Assembly: GCF_000699445.3 (NCBI RefSeq)
Contig: NC_067195.1
Location: 87,368,569 to 87,432,568 of the forward strand
Source of the DNA: Schistosoma haematobium
Lineage: Eukaryota; Platyhelminthes; Trematoda; Strigeidida; Schistosomatidae
Length of the DNA: 64,000 nucleotides
Reading direction: 5' to 3'
Part shown: positions 25,691 to 36,700 of the stretch, one piece after another
Position numbering within the stretch: the first letter of the stretch is position 1
Layout: every line of letters starts with the position of its first letter
The notes under the pieces: generated by a model
The model's input: the letters and a program-made list of their open reading frames with translations, nothing else
Database searches by the model: none
Told to the model about the DNA's origin: nothing
Translations under genes and position numbers: made by a program

Positions 25691-27170
25691 ATGGAAAGTT
25701 TATCCTCATCTATCGGGGTCTAGAATCCCCGTTCTTCTTGGTTAGTCTCACCACATGTTGAGCGAATATGTATTTTAGCTTCAAAGATTACTTGATGAAT
25801 TTCCATTCTCGAATTTGTGTGATCAGGGTCCTTTTTTCTGGTACATCCTATGCAATGATATTCCTTCCATTAAAAAACGTCTTGCTAGATTTCTCAGGAA
25901 TATTTCGGATGGGTTTTCGCTCAGAATACACACTAAATGCCAGATGTAACAGCAAAACAGTATGCGGGTTGCTTGCATAAATGCTTCATGAATATGGTGA
26001 TGTGAATTGATCAGTAGATCTTAGCAAAACTCTACGACTGTGAGACAAAAAACAGCATTCACAAAACGGATAAAATTGATAAAACGGGTGGTACAGAAGG
26101 TTGGGATACACTAAAACTAGACTTGACGTGAGAAATTGAAAAACCGAATAGTAATCTGAAGCGAAACCATAGTTAACTATTAACTTGGGTAAAACCGGAA
26201 AGGAAAAGCAATATACCGAACGTTAAGCTCAGGACAGATTCTTTGAATCAAAATTGGTACTTTTGTTGAGTGAGGGTACAGCAAAAGTTTGAAATATGCA
26301 AATCACGTTAGGATTAACATTTAGTATCTCTAGACAGAATTATTGATTAGTTTGATCCTAGTGATTTGCGCTTGGGTAGTTGTAGTGTTCTGTTGTTTAC
26401 GGAGAGGTAAAATTATTGCTATATCCTCTCTAGAATGTGATGGGCATTACAATTTAGTCGATAATACGGGTGATCTAGAAGTAACTTTTCGTAATCTTCA
26501 AAATACCTACGAAACAAAAGTAATCATTGAGTTGTTAAGGTAAATAAATCCTCAAACTAAACAGCTATGCAAGTCTTCGACTTTGATGATGATCTCATTA
26601 GTTTTACTGAAAGCACCCTGACTGAAGGTGTTAGGTCACACATCCACAGCCGATCGCCAGTGAGTGCGCTGTGTTACGTATCCGTTGCAAATGTTAGCCA
26701 GCTTATATCAAACGTCTCTCGACACATTGATAGTTGTTGTGTATAAAGGCGTTGTAAAACTCCGAATACCCATGACATCTTTAGGGCCTTCTTTCGAAGG
26801 ACTTATCGGAGAAGCTCATCTCACTAACTTCCGATAGTAAGTTCCCAAACTTATCACGAAAATATTTCCCTTCTTTTGTGTGAGGTTTTCGTGTCCCTAT
26901 ATTCACTAGACGTCCTCATAAATGTGACTTATTAATTGAACACGTTATTAGTTAATTCGGATGGATAGACTATGAACGTTGTGGTACTTTATAATCATAT
27001 CCCCCCTAAACGTTACTTCGCTGACCACAATTTCATAGCTTCCGAATGAGCCAAGTAGGATTATATTTTTGACTCAAGTACCTTTTTAACTGAACTTCCT
27101 TGGACATTTTTCAGATGAACAATGTCCTTCTCAAGGTAAGGGGACGTATTATCAAGGTTTTACGAGACGA
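25691..27170. other. Intergenic, unassigned
   Basis: A 66-codon plus-strand frame (26343-26543) starts with a hydrophobic, possibly membrane-spanning segment (LILVICAWVVVVFCCL) but lacks family motifs or evident splice partners. No function can be assigned. Confidence 0.35.
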
Positions 27171-27174
27171 CGTT

Positions 27175-28330
27175 TCAAGTAAACTGTGAAAAACCTTTAA
27201 ATGAATCCAAAGTCGGAATACCAAGAGCTCCAGAAAAAAAACTCAGCTGGTATGATTTATTGGTTGCAGATTGACAATAGTAGCAGATAACCAAATTATC
27301 ACGCAGACTGACAACCAAGCCCTTTTCGGTGATGAGAAATTTGATACTAGAATCTCTTAAGAAGTACGAGGTGGGTGGAGTATCACTTCTGTTTATCATT
27401 AACTTTCTGTATTCATTGTTGTTGAGAAGAAGGTTTTTTGTGGCCCGGCCTTGAATCCTAATTAAGTACAAAGTTAGTGTATCAGCTGAGTCAGCTACAT
27501 AGCTCTACACCTCAAGACTACCCGTAAACAGAAGATTTTAAGAGTTGAGATAGTTAGACAGGTCATTAATGAATAATAAGAAAAGAAATTGTCGCATAAA
27601 TGAGCCTTGTGGCACTCCATTTTTCATGTAAAAACAGATCCTGATTGGGAATATGCGACGTAATTCATGTCATCCCTTTTCTTTACGGTCACATTCCATA
27701 GACATCGCTGGAAGAGGTCGATGAGTTATTCTGTCCCATTTCTTTTTCTGAGTACAAGTACTACGCAATGCCTTGCAGTGTGACTAGTCATCTGTGTCAT
27801 TGGAATAACGCCAATCGGACAAGACAAAGTGCATGTTCCCGATGGATTCCTGTTTGTCGGACTTTAGTGTGTCGACTGACAAACTCAGCGTTTTAGATGG
27901 TGGTTGGAGGTAGTCAACAGGAAACCCTTGACCCGGGTTTCGTGCTACTTGGCACTCGTCAGCAAGGTGTACCTGTAATCTTGAGGGAACTGGTGCTCCC
28001 TGGCGGATTCGATACTTGAAGGATACTGTTTTGACATGTGCTTGGTTGTTCGGGGTCAACTCTTAACCAACCAACCTAGGCTGTTACAGGACCACATCAA
28101 ACGTTTTCTTGAAGTCTAAGAATAGAACTAATGAGAAAATTTGAGATTTGAGAGGAAGATGCTTGAAGCATGACCCCATCACTTCCGATAGATGATTTAT
28201 TCGTGTCAAACAACTGGGAACTGCTGATGAAGAGTTCGAAGTGGAGATCCAACCTTCAGTTACATTTTTACCTTGGAGTTAAAGGTATATTTAGTTCAGA
28301 TAAATAGCCCCTTCTTTGACTTAGGGAGAT
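27175..28330 (-). mobile_element. Degenerate LINE RT fragment with an inserted segment
   Basis: The minus strand shows FLDFKKTFDVV near 28115, GVPQGSFMRQFLFLLFINDL near 27620-27560, and a thumb-like region at 27471-27175. Between the first two lies a ~300 bp segment (27784-28059) with a 91-codon open frame (SFKYRIRQGAPVPSRLQVHL and on) that does not belong to the RT and was not recognised. Confidence 0.5.
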
Positions 28331-28455
28331 GAAAATATTTTGGAATGTATCCAGACACAAAATACCAAGCCAGTCCTTGATACTAAACTTCAATGATCGA
28401 TGAAATATTCACACAATGAATCTATACTGTTTAGGATATATGTGGCTTATAGATA

Positions 28456-28625
28456 ACTATGATGATTAGGAGTATTTGAATTATAGTACGAACTAAGAAT
28501 CCCAGAAATAACGCAATTGGATCAAGAAGTACTAGATAAGTACGAACAAATGTACTGTACTTGGAATTAAAAATCAAGCATTCAACAAGTACAATGGAAT
28601 CATTAATTCATTCAAACGCCACAGT
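28456..28625 (+). repeat. Family F interspersed repeat (~170 bp)
   Basis: atgatgattaggagtatttga ... aatcccagaaataacg ... caagcattcaa ... attcattcaaacgcca is also present at 54280-54455 with scattered differences. No coding content or terminal structure is evident. Confidence 0.6.
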
Positions 28626-29049
28626 AACTAAAAACAAAATCACAAACCCTCTATGGATTCCACAGAACACTTACTAAATTTCAGTCTACAACCATAACTT
28701 CAAAGACGTATTTGCAATTTGCGTGTACACCAACCCTTTGTTCATCATACTATCATTATATTTTTGTTTTGAGAAATGAGAAAAGACCCATTAGGTTGCC
28801 TGTATTATCTACAGAATGACTTGGTCCTGACCGATTGTTTAAAAAACCTGTTCATAATTCAGTGAAAGAAATATGAGATATGGTACCTGTATAAAATAAG
28901 GTGAATAACTCTGAACTCATATCCCGATGCTTTTACCGCAGTTGTAGATTAAATCGATCGATTCGTCAAGTTAGCAGCCTGTGGGTTGCGGCCAAGAATG
29001 TTCAGTCTTCAGTCTTCAGTAATAAGGATAGTAGGTTGATGAACCTGTA

Positions 29050-29728
29050 TTAATCCTGACACACTGCTTCCCAGTGAAGGTCCAGCTTCTCCTTGAAAGT
29101 ATTCACTGATGGGGCTGATACCACTTGTTCGGGTAAGGCGTTCCAATGATTGACAACTCGATGAGAAAAACGGGACCCCACTTTAAGTTTATTAGATCGC
29201 GGTTTATGAACATTCATGCTATGAACTCGGAGATTATTAGTGCTGGAGGGAGCAAAAAAGATAAGACATATTAACACCCAAATCATAATTAAAGATACAA
29301 AATGCCAGTACAATGTCACCTCGTGTCCTACGATACGACAAGAGGAAAAGATTTAAGTGTTTTAAACGCTCATCGTAAGAGAGTCTAGGAAGACCCTTCA
29401 CTAATTTCGTTCTCACACGCTGGACACGCTCAAGGGAGTTAGTATCCTTTACCAGACACGGGCTAGCTGCTTGGATACAGTACTCTAAATGTGGTCTAAC
29501 ATAAGTGGAATATAAAATTCGAAACGTTTCCTCGTCAAAAGATTTGAACGCTCGGCGAAGCGACCATAATGCACGAAAACCTTTGACAGCGGCTGCTTTG
29601 CAATGCGTAGTTGTTTTTAAATCATGGCTTAATACTATTCCTAAGTCTTTATGTTCTTGAACGCAAGGAAGAGGTTTACCCTCAATAGTGTGACGGTAAC
29701 TATTACCGTGACCGATGTGCATTAGCAC
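29050..29728 (-). pseudogene. CR1-like ORF2 C-terminal region (frameshifted)
   Basis: Frame 29728-29237 reads EHKDLGIVLSHDLKTTTHCK, RRAFKSFDEETFRILYSTYV and YDERLKHLNLFLLSYRRTRG. A second frame (29319-29050) carries the final VGSRFSHRVVNHWNALPEQV and ends HWEAVCQD. The switch near 29240 is a separate frameshift. Confidence 0.8.
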
Positions 29729-29841
29729 ACTCTTCCTAGCATTGATTTCTAAGTCTCAACCTCGAGCCCATCTAACTAAATCGTCTAAGTCAGCTTGAAG
29801 ATCCACATGATCAGCCGCACATTTTATTGTTCTCCAGATTT

Positions 29842-31884
29842 TTACGTCATCGCAAACAATAATGTCGACGACCTAAGTAACAGCGGTAACTCATTAACGT
29901 AGAGAAGGAAGAGCAGAGGGCCTAAGATGGTGTCTTGGGGTACACCACGTTTGACCGGCTTCCAATCGGATAGCGTTCCGTTGACCCTCACTCTCTGTCT
30001 GCGGTCACATAAGAAATTTCCTATCCACTCATGTACAGTACCTATTATTCCGAAGCTCGTGAGCTTTTGCATAAGTCCTAAGTGTGAAACCTTGTCAAAT
30101 GCTTTGCTAACATCTATGAATATCACATCGACAGACAGACCGTTATCTAGAGCTGCTGTCCAATCCTCCCTCGCAATAAGCAAGTTAGTCAAGCATGAAC
30201 GCTTGTTACGAAATCCGTGTTGCTCAGGAGCTAACAGATTGTGTAAATCTATGTGGCTTAGCAACCTAACGCAAATTATCTTTTCAAGTAAATTAACGAC
30301 TATGCTAGTTAGACTGACAGGCCGGTAGTTAGATACTATCTGTCTCTGACCGTCCTTAAATATAGGACTAACTATAGTGTCCTTCCAATCTCTAGGGAGT
30401 TGAGCGAATGAAAGGGACATGTTAAAGAGTGTCGCAAGCGGTTTTGAAATAATGTCCGCAAGAGATGACAGCAACCGTGGATGTAACCCGTCAGGGCCCG
30501 GTGTCATACCAGGTTTGAGGTTAGTTATCAACGGAAGGACAGTTTCCTCAGTCACCTGTACAGATTTCATGGTTGGTATTTCGGAGTGCGTGGGACAAGT
30601 ATTTGTTACAATAAACGTAGAGAAGACGTCGCTAAAATAGTTTGAAAAAGTCTCAGTTTTTGCTCGATCTGATTCAGCTAGTAATTCTGAATTTTCGTGT
30701 AACAGTAACGGGGGAATACCATCACTACGTTTCGTCCGCCGTTTGACATACGAAAACAATCGTCTCGGACAAGTACGGCTATCATATACCAACTGTCGTT
30801 CGTAAGTGGTACGGGATTTGGCCATGGTTTTCTTACAGATACTACGGAATTTTCGGTACTCACGCTTAAATGGTTCGTGACCTGTCAACAAGAATAAGTC
30901 CCAGAAATGTTTCCTACGCTTTAACAGCTTCCGGGTTTCCTTATTAATCCATGGAGGGCAATGTGATAGCTTACGTGCTGACCATGGGATAAACGGCGAC
31001 GTTACGGACTCGAATGTAGCCTTAAACTTATTCCATTCATCTTCGATCAATTCATGCGCGTCGACCGACCAATCAGTCGAGCTAGCACAGTCTCTGGTTT
31101 CCGGAATATTAGCTCGCCAGATATTGGGACGGGGTGGAGCAGATACGAATTGTATATCATGTGTCCTAAACTTCAAGTGAATTACAACGTGATCACTGTT
31201 CACTAGTGGGGGAAGGTGCCGAATATCAAAGACATCCTCACAGTGGTGGGTGAGGGCGAAATCCAGCAGTGACGGATCATGTTGCAAATCAATATGTGTC
31301 TGTTTTGTGATAAATTGTACAAGTGCACACTGAATAACGGTAGATAAAAGGTCGCTATCGAAACCACTACCTGGAGCTGTAAGCTCTATCCAGTTGATAT
31401 GGGGTGCGTTGAAGTCCCCAATGATGAGACAACATTCTGCCATACTCCAAGAACAGATGTGTCCTGGGATAAAGTCGTCAGCAAGACGAAACGGACTACA
31501 GTATATTCCCCCTATAGTCACTAACCCATTTCTAGATTTAATCTTACAACATGCAACCTCCCATGTGCCACTGACATGAGCCTCCGATATTGTTGATTGT
31601 ATACGAAAGTGATCCCTAATGTATAATATTATACCTCCCCCTTTGCTACTTGAAACTCTATCACTTCTAATACACATATAGCCTGCAATGAACGGAGAAC
31701 AGTCTATATCTATTGTTAACCAAGTTTCTGTAACAACGATTATATCGGGACATAATTCTTCCACCATCAGACTTAGCTCGGACGTTTTATTTCTAAGACT
31801 ACGAGCGTTCGTGTAGCACACGCTTAAGATGTTTTGGAAATCATTCGTTCTACACACACAGGCCTCGGAAGCATTGGCTTCCAA
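29842..31884 (-). pseudogene. CR1-like ORF2: endonuclease and RT, broken at the catalytic motif
   Basis: The 680-codon frame holds an AP endonuclease (VCYTNARSLRNKTSEL, VVTETWLT, IIGDFNAPHINW, SDHVVIHL) and RT blocks (MTPGPDGLHPRLL, DWKDTIVSPIFKDG, NYRPVSLTSI, VIFIDVSKAFDKVSH, RGVPQDTILGPLLFLLYVNE). It stops where the FADD catalytic motif should be: the frame reads LLFAMT, because one base is missing at the two-Asp site (around 29862). The next segment (from 29728 downward) resumes in another frame after a TGA at a position usually coding Trp. It is therefore inactive as read. Confidence 0.85.
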
Positions 31885-33062
31885 GACCTGACTACTCGAA
31901 AACCCTTAATGGTAAGGTTATTTTCGCCATTTAACTTGCGAGTCCTCAACTCCGTAAGAGCATTCTTCCACTTGATTCGATCCTCAAGCGGCCAATCTGG
32001 TCGAATACGGATATTTGAGGCACGAGTTTTTAGTGCGCTTTTCAATAATATGTCTCTTTCTTCAAAACTCCCGAGAACCAGCTTCAGGATTCTTCTTGGT
32101 TGGGTCTCGCCTCCAACCCACTTACTAAGTCGTATTACTTTTGTAATATGTACCCCTGAAACCTCTTCAGGTAGTACATCCCTTACCACAGACTCCACTA
32201 ACTGCAGGTCATGTGCATGTCTCTTAGCAGGGTCATTGTCTTTCGACTCCTCTAGATTCCAAATAATTAAACTAGGAAGGGGTTTAGCTTCTTTTGAAAC
32301 TGTGTTCACAGCTTTCGACCGTGACGTTAGATCCTGTATTTTAACTACTGGTATCTTACGATTAGCTTTTATTGTAACACAGTCCTGTGAGTGACTCACA
32401 ACAGTGTTAGACGAAGCTTTACTTTGGAGCTTTGGCGGATTGGTCTGAGAGTCCACCAAGGACTTATCAAGTAAACAGTCATTAGTTTTAGCTGTTATTT
32501 GATTTTTCTTCTCAGTCACTCCAGGATGGGCTTTACTCTTACCATCAGATTCTGGTAGTGCAGTATGTGACTCACAGTGAGAGTCCATCAGTGAGTTACT
32601 AACTACATATGTACTGCCTACAGCTTTTTTCCTTTCGTTCCGTTTCCCAAGTACCGTAGTCCATTTTTCATCCCTCAGGACATTGGGACTATTTGGAACG
32701 GTGATGATTTTATCCAGTTCGTCGGTTCCCACTAAAGGTGCATTGTTATCAATGTCAGTACCAGGTGGTATTACTCCCCTTGTTAACGACGACCTCACTT
32801 TTGCGTCGGTCAGAGTCGGTTGTTTGAGGCGTCGCGTAACAGCAGGTACTACACTGACATAATCGTCACTGTCAGTGCCGGTGTTGTCAGCGCATGTGTC
32901 ATCGTTTTTCTTGCAGGCCAAAGCCAATAGGCCCATAGCCTCCTGAATTAGTACCTTTTTATCCGTACAGCAGAACATACAAAGTAAATGCGATTTAGGC
33001 TTCGAGCATCTTTTGTATGCCATCGGACTTAGGCGTGTTATATGAGTTTTGTTTGCAACCAT
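31824..33062 (-). CDS. CR1-like ORF1 protein (412 aa)
   Basis: This is an uninterrupted frame. It has a Cys/Lys-rich N-terminus (RCSKPKSHLLCMFCCTDKK), a long polar Ser/Thr/Lys-rich middle, and a C-terminal half reading SLIIWNLEES, SGVHITKVIRLSKWVGGE and PRRILKLVLGSFEERDILLK. That half looks like the RRM-type nucleic-acid-binding domain common in ORF1 proteins of CR1/Jockey-like elements. In such elements ORF1p coats the element RNA. It overlaps the start of ORF2 by about 60 nt. Being intact while ORF2 is broken suggests a fairly young insertion, or chance. The RRM call is by pattern and has not been modelled. Confidence 0.75.
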   Translation of the reverse strand: MVANKTHITRLSPMAYKRCSKPKSHLLCMFCCTDKKVLIQEAMGLLALACKKNDDTCADNTGTDSDDYVSVVPAVTRRLKQPTLTDAKVRSSLTRGVIPPGTDIDNNAPLVGTDELDKIITVPNSPNVLRDEKWTTVLGKRNERKKAVGSTYVVSNSLMDSHCESHTALPESDGKSKAHPGVTEKKNQITAKTNDCLLDKSLVDSQTNPPKLQSKASSNTVVSHSQDCVTIKANRKIPVVKIQDLTSRSKAVNTVSKEAKPLPSLIIWNLEESKDNDPAKRHAHDLQLVESVVRDVLPEEVSGVHITKVIRLSKWVGGETQPRRILKLVLGSFEERDILLKSALKTRASNIRIRPDWPLEDRIKWKNALTELRTRKLNGENNLTIKGFRVVRSWKPMLPRPVCVERMISKTS

Positions 33063-33401
33063 ACTGTCTGCTCTTTTAACGAATAGTCAAGTTTAGTAAC
33101 TGAAGTGGTTTGCGAAACTTCCTCGTTCCACAGGAGGTAAATTGATATGTTATTAAGGACTCGGCATGATATCTCAGACATATCAACCAGTTGTTTTCCA
33201 TTTTTACTTTTTTATATGTCTAGGTCCGTGCCTAGATATACAAGTGATTCAATACTGCTAGACACTTAAGCTCGTTTAATGAAAGCATCTTTCATTATGT
33301 ACATGATCATTTAAATAATTCCTTAAAATAATTCAGAGAGGACTATCTGGCATTGTTTTTTGAACGCTTAAGGCGCTTGAGTCTCTTAAGGCGTTACAAA
33401 A
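33063..33401. promoter_or_regulatory. Shared upstream region: CR1-like 5' end and AP2M1 promoter
   Basis: This is the ~340 bp between two divergent starts (CR1-like ORF1 at 33062 minus, AP2M1 at 33402 plus). No TATA box or known motif stands out. Promoter location is inferred from position only. Confidence 0.35.
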
Positions 33402-33741
33402 ATGATAGGTGGAGTTTTTATCTATAACCACAAAGGAGAAGTTTTGATATCAAGAATATTTCGCGACGATGTCTCAAGAAATGCCGCAGACGCTTTTCGA
33501 GTCAATGTAATTCATGCGCGACAACAGGTTCGCTCGCCCATAAGCATCGTAGCAAGGACAAGTTTCTTTCACGTCAAAAGAGCAAACATTTGGATATGTG
33601 CTGTTGCTCGTCGAAATGTTAATGCTGCTATGGTCTTTCAGCTGCTGCATGCTCTTCTGAACCTAATGAAGGATTACTTCGGTAGAGTTACGGAGGAAAA
33701 CATAAAAAATAACTTCGTTTTGATATACGAAATTCTCGATG
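33402..33741 (+). CDS. AP2M1: AP2M1 exon 1
   Basis: This 340 nt exon encodes residues 1-113, the longin-like N-terminal domain. It starts [15 protein letters not shown] and ends FVLIYEILD, then donor gtaagc in phase 1. It sits about 340 bp from the start of the divergently oriented CR1-like ORF1. Confidence 0.96.
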
Positions 33742-36700
33742 GTAAGCTAACTTTTTACCTGATTTTTGTTACAGAGGTGATTGATTATGGATATGGACAG
33801 AATACAGATACAGGAATTTTGAAATCCCTCATTACTCAGGCTGGGACACGCACAGCCACTAAAGAGGAGACTGCTCAAATAACAAATCAAGTTACTGGTC
33901 AGATTGGATGGCGCCGTGAAGGTATAAAATACAGAAGGAATGAACTGTTTCTGGATATCATGGAGTCGGTCAATCTTCTTATGTCACCACAAGGTAATTT
34001 AAACACCATATTTCTTCCCTGTTCAATTTGTGCTATATTCTAAGAAATATGTTGATAACAGGAAAACCGTAACCTACATTGGTTTTTTCTCAGCCTACCG
34101 TTTATTTCGTAAAAGCTTGCAAATAGTGACTCTGAAATCTGATAGGTTTAACATCTTTCCGTCCCAACAGACTACGAATATTCTGATTGTTAACACTTGT
34201 TTCACAAGAACAAAGGAAGTGATCTCACAGACGCGTTGGATAACTCAGATCAACATATACTTGTGCCGGGCTTTTTTGTTGCTTCTTACTGTGTATTATG
34301 TGGGGAAATTAGGGTTATTAAATGCCAGCTATTGAAAGTTCGATTTCACAGTTTACAGTTTATTTGTATGTCCATATATGAAGTGCCCGAATCGAATCAC
34401 ATATGTTTTACAAACTAAGTTTTATTACCAGATGTAACTTGAAAAGGATATCCACGGCAGTTATGTTTGAGTCCTCTTCTGCATTTTGTTTTTTTTCAAG
34501 TGTGTGAAACTTCGAATTGCAACTTCAATCAGTCAAAACGTAGTATTTATTGTATTTTAGACACATAAACATATACAAGGAGGCATCAAATAAATATGCG
34601 CCACATAAATAATTCATCCGAATTGTGTGACGGATGGAATACTGCCCGGGTGACCAAACCGAATCAGGTGGTTTCCTTAGGGAGCCACACCTGGAGCTCT
34701 CTACCTAAAGGTCTGGTTCATAAGGCAGTGGAACAACGTTAGGAGACGTAGTCCCATGGTAACCGGTGACCAACAATAGGTTCATACTTCATTTGTTCCT
34801 TCAGGATACTGGAGCCCATGTGGAGCATTGGTTTGGAGTGAGGGTTTTCCAACTCCCCTAAGTGGAGTCTCCGTGTCCACCAGCCCGGTTAAAGCGCCAG
34901 ACATTCACTTTTCATCCTCTCAATTTTGTTAATGACAAACACTCAGTGTAAACATTCTTATCACTTTTTAACTGTTATATAATCGACAAACAATGTGTCT
35001 TGATTGATCATACTGGGTTAACATCTGAAAGCTCCCACCAAACTTTACCGTAGTTAATGGAGCATGGTAAAGAAGAGGATAGTAGTTTTCACAGTCGGAA
35101 TAGCGGATTATTACCACGATGCACAAGTGTATCAGTTTGAACAACGAAAACGTATATAGTTCTTTTCGTTTTTAAGTATTTTGATCCTGTTCATGTTTTA
35201 TATCATGTTTTGTGTGAAACTTCATGGTTTTAACATCGGACAGTTTTAAAATCTACTAGGACTGATAATTCGTGTATTTATTTCTTATTGGGCTAAGAAT
35301 CTAAATTTTTATTTGATCTTTCTTTTTTCTTCTGGTGATTGTGAAAAGACAATTAATTTGCATCTGTGTGATTTATTCCTGTGTTTTGATTTAATATGGT
35401 GAAGATTGAGTGGTATAACTAACTGGGTTATTCATTGAATCACAGTCTTAAACCTACGTTCGGTCAATTTTGTTGGTTATCAAGTCATAATGAACGTGAA
35501 TTCTAAATCGTTACACAGATCTCCACATAGTTATTAAAATGTACAACATATTATCTAACGGTTGTTCCGTTGTGCAGTTGCACTTGAAGGTAGCATTGGG
35601 GCTCAGTTGTTTGATCATTGCTAGTGGTTGATATGTATTTCACCTAAGTGTATGTCTCGTAATGATGTCATTTAACCGTCTCAAGTAACATCAATTTTTC
35701 AACGTATTTTTTTGCATTCGATTCAAAATATTTATTTGAACACATATATATTAGTACAGGAGTGCGCCGAATATATATGCGCCACACAAAACAATGAGAA
35801 TCTAAGGAGAAAAAAAAGTGAGGAACGTAAAAAAATAATAAAAAACAATAACGAAGAGATTGGTGTAAGGTAGTGTAATAATAATAATAGTAATAATGAG
35901 GGAACGGAAAGGTACAATCAGAAGAAATCTTTCAGTTAAGGAAGACACAACCACTTTTTATGAAGAAAGTAAAAGAAGGTTACAGCAGGATCGCCACTGG
36001 CTTCTATTCTCAGCCATATCTGATAACGTCTCTAGCCACTGTGTAGCACCATCTCTTAGACCCCAACTAGGGAGTCGTGAAGGACCGACAGAAGCCAGTC
36101 CTTTGCAGCTTTCTTTCATACCACGACACCATGTCATACACTGACCACCTCTCCGCTTCTTCCAACCAGTCACAGAGTCGGAATTCTCTGGGACGACATT
36201 CGGAGAACATGTCCAAGCCACCGAAGTCGGTGTTTCAAGATGGTGACACCAATTGAATTATCATCTCTGTGCCCGAACACACGATGCCGAGCCTCTGCAT
36301 TACTAACATGGTGTTGCCACTGAATGTCAGCAATCCTTCGGAGACAGCGATCATCGAACACAGAGAGTCGTCTAACGTCCTCAACTCGGAGAGACCAGGT
36401 TTCACAAGCATAGAGCAAAACTGCTCTCACCGACGCGTTGTAGATCCGACCTTTTACAGCCAGACTAACATCACGAAGGCGCCAAAAGTGGCCCAGATTG
36501 GCATAAGCCGCTCTGGCTTTCACTATTCGTGCATTGATCTCATCACTCACACCCCCACCAGCACTTACGCAGCTACCTAGATACACGAACTTCTCAACTA
36601 CGTCTATCTGCTCACCATCCAGGGTGAGTACAGGATTAGAATCCTGCCAGTATTGTGAAAGTAATTTGCACTTCGAAGGTGAAAAGTACGTGCCATAGCT

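Larger units (their letters stand above)
29030..33180 (-). mobile_element. Nearly full-length CR1-like non-LTR retrotransposon
   Basis: On the minus strand there is a 5' region, ORF1 (33062-31824), ORF2 endonuclease plus RT (31884-29842), an RT C-terminal part (29728-29050, itself frameshifted) and three copies of a 7-mer (acttcag-type) near 29001-29021 at the 3' end. ORF1 and ORF2 overlap by about 60 nt. The element ends about 220 bp from the AP2M1 start codon, in divergent orientation. Confidence 0.85.

Noticed and set aside
26343..26543. Small secreted or membrane protein gene
   Set aside because: Only a 66-codon frame with a hydrophobic start; no cleavage site, splice partner or paralogue in the window supports a gene.
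31834..32394. 186-codon plus-strand frame
   Set aside because: It lies antisense to the CR1-like ORF1, which has coherent domain content on the other strand.
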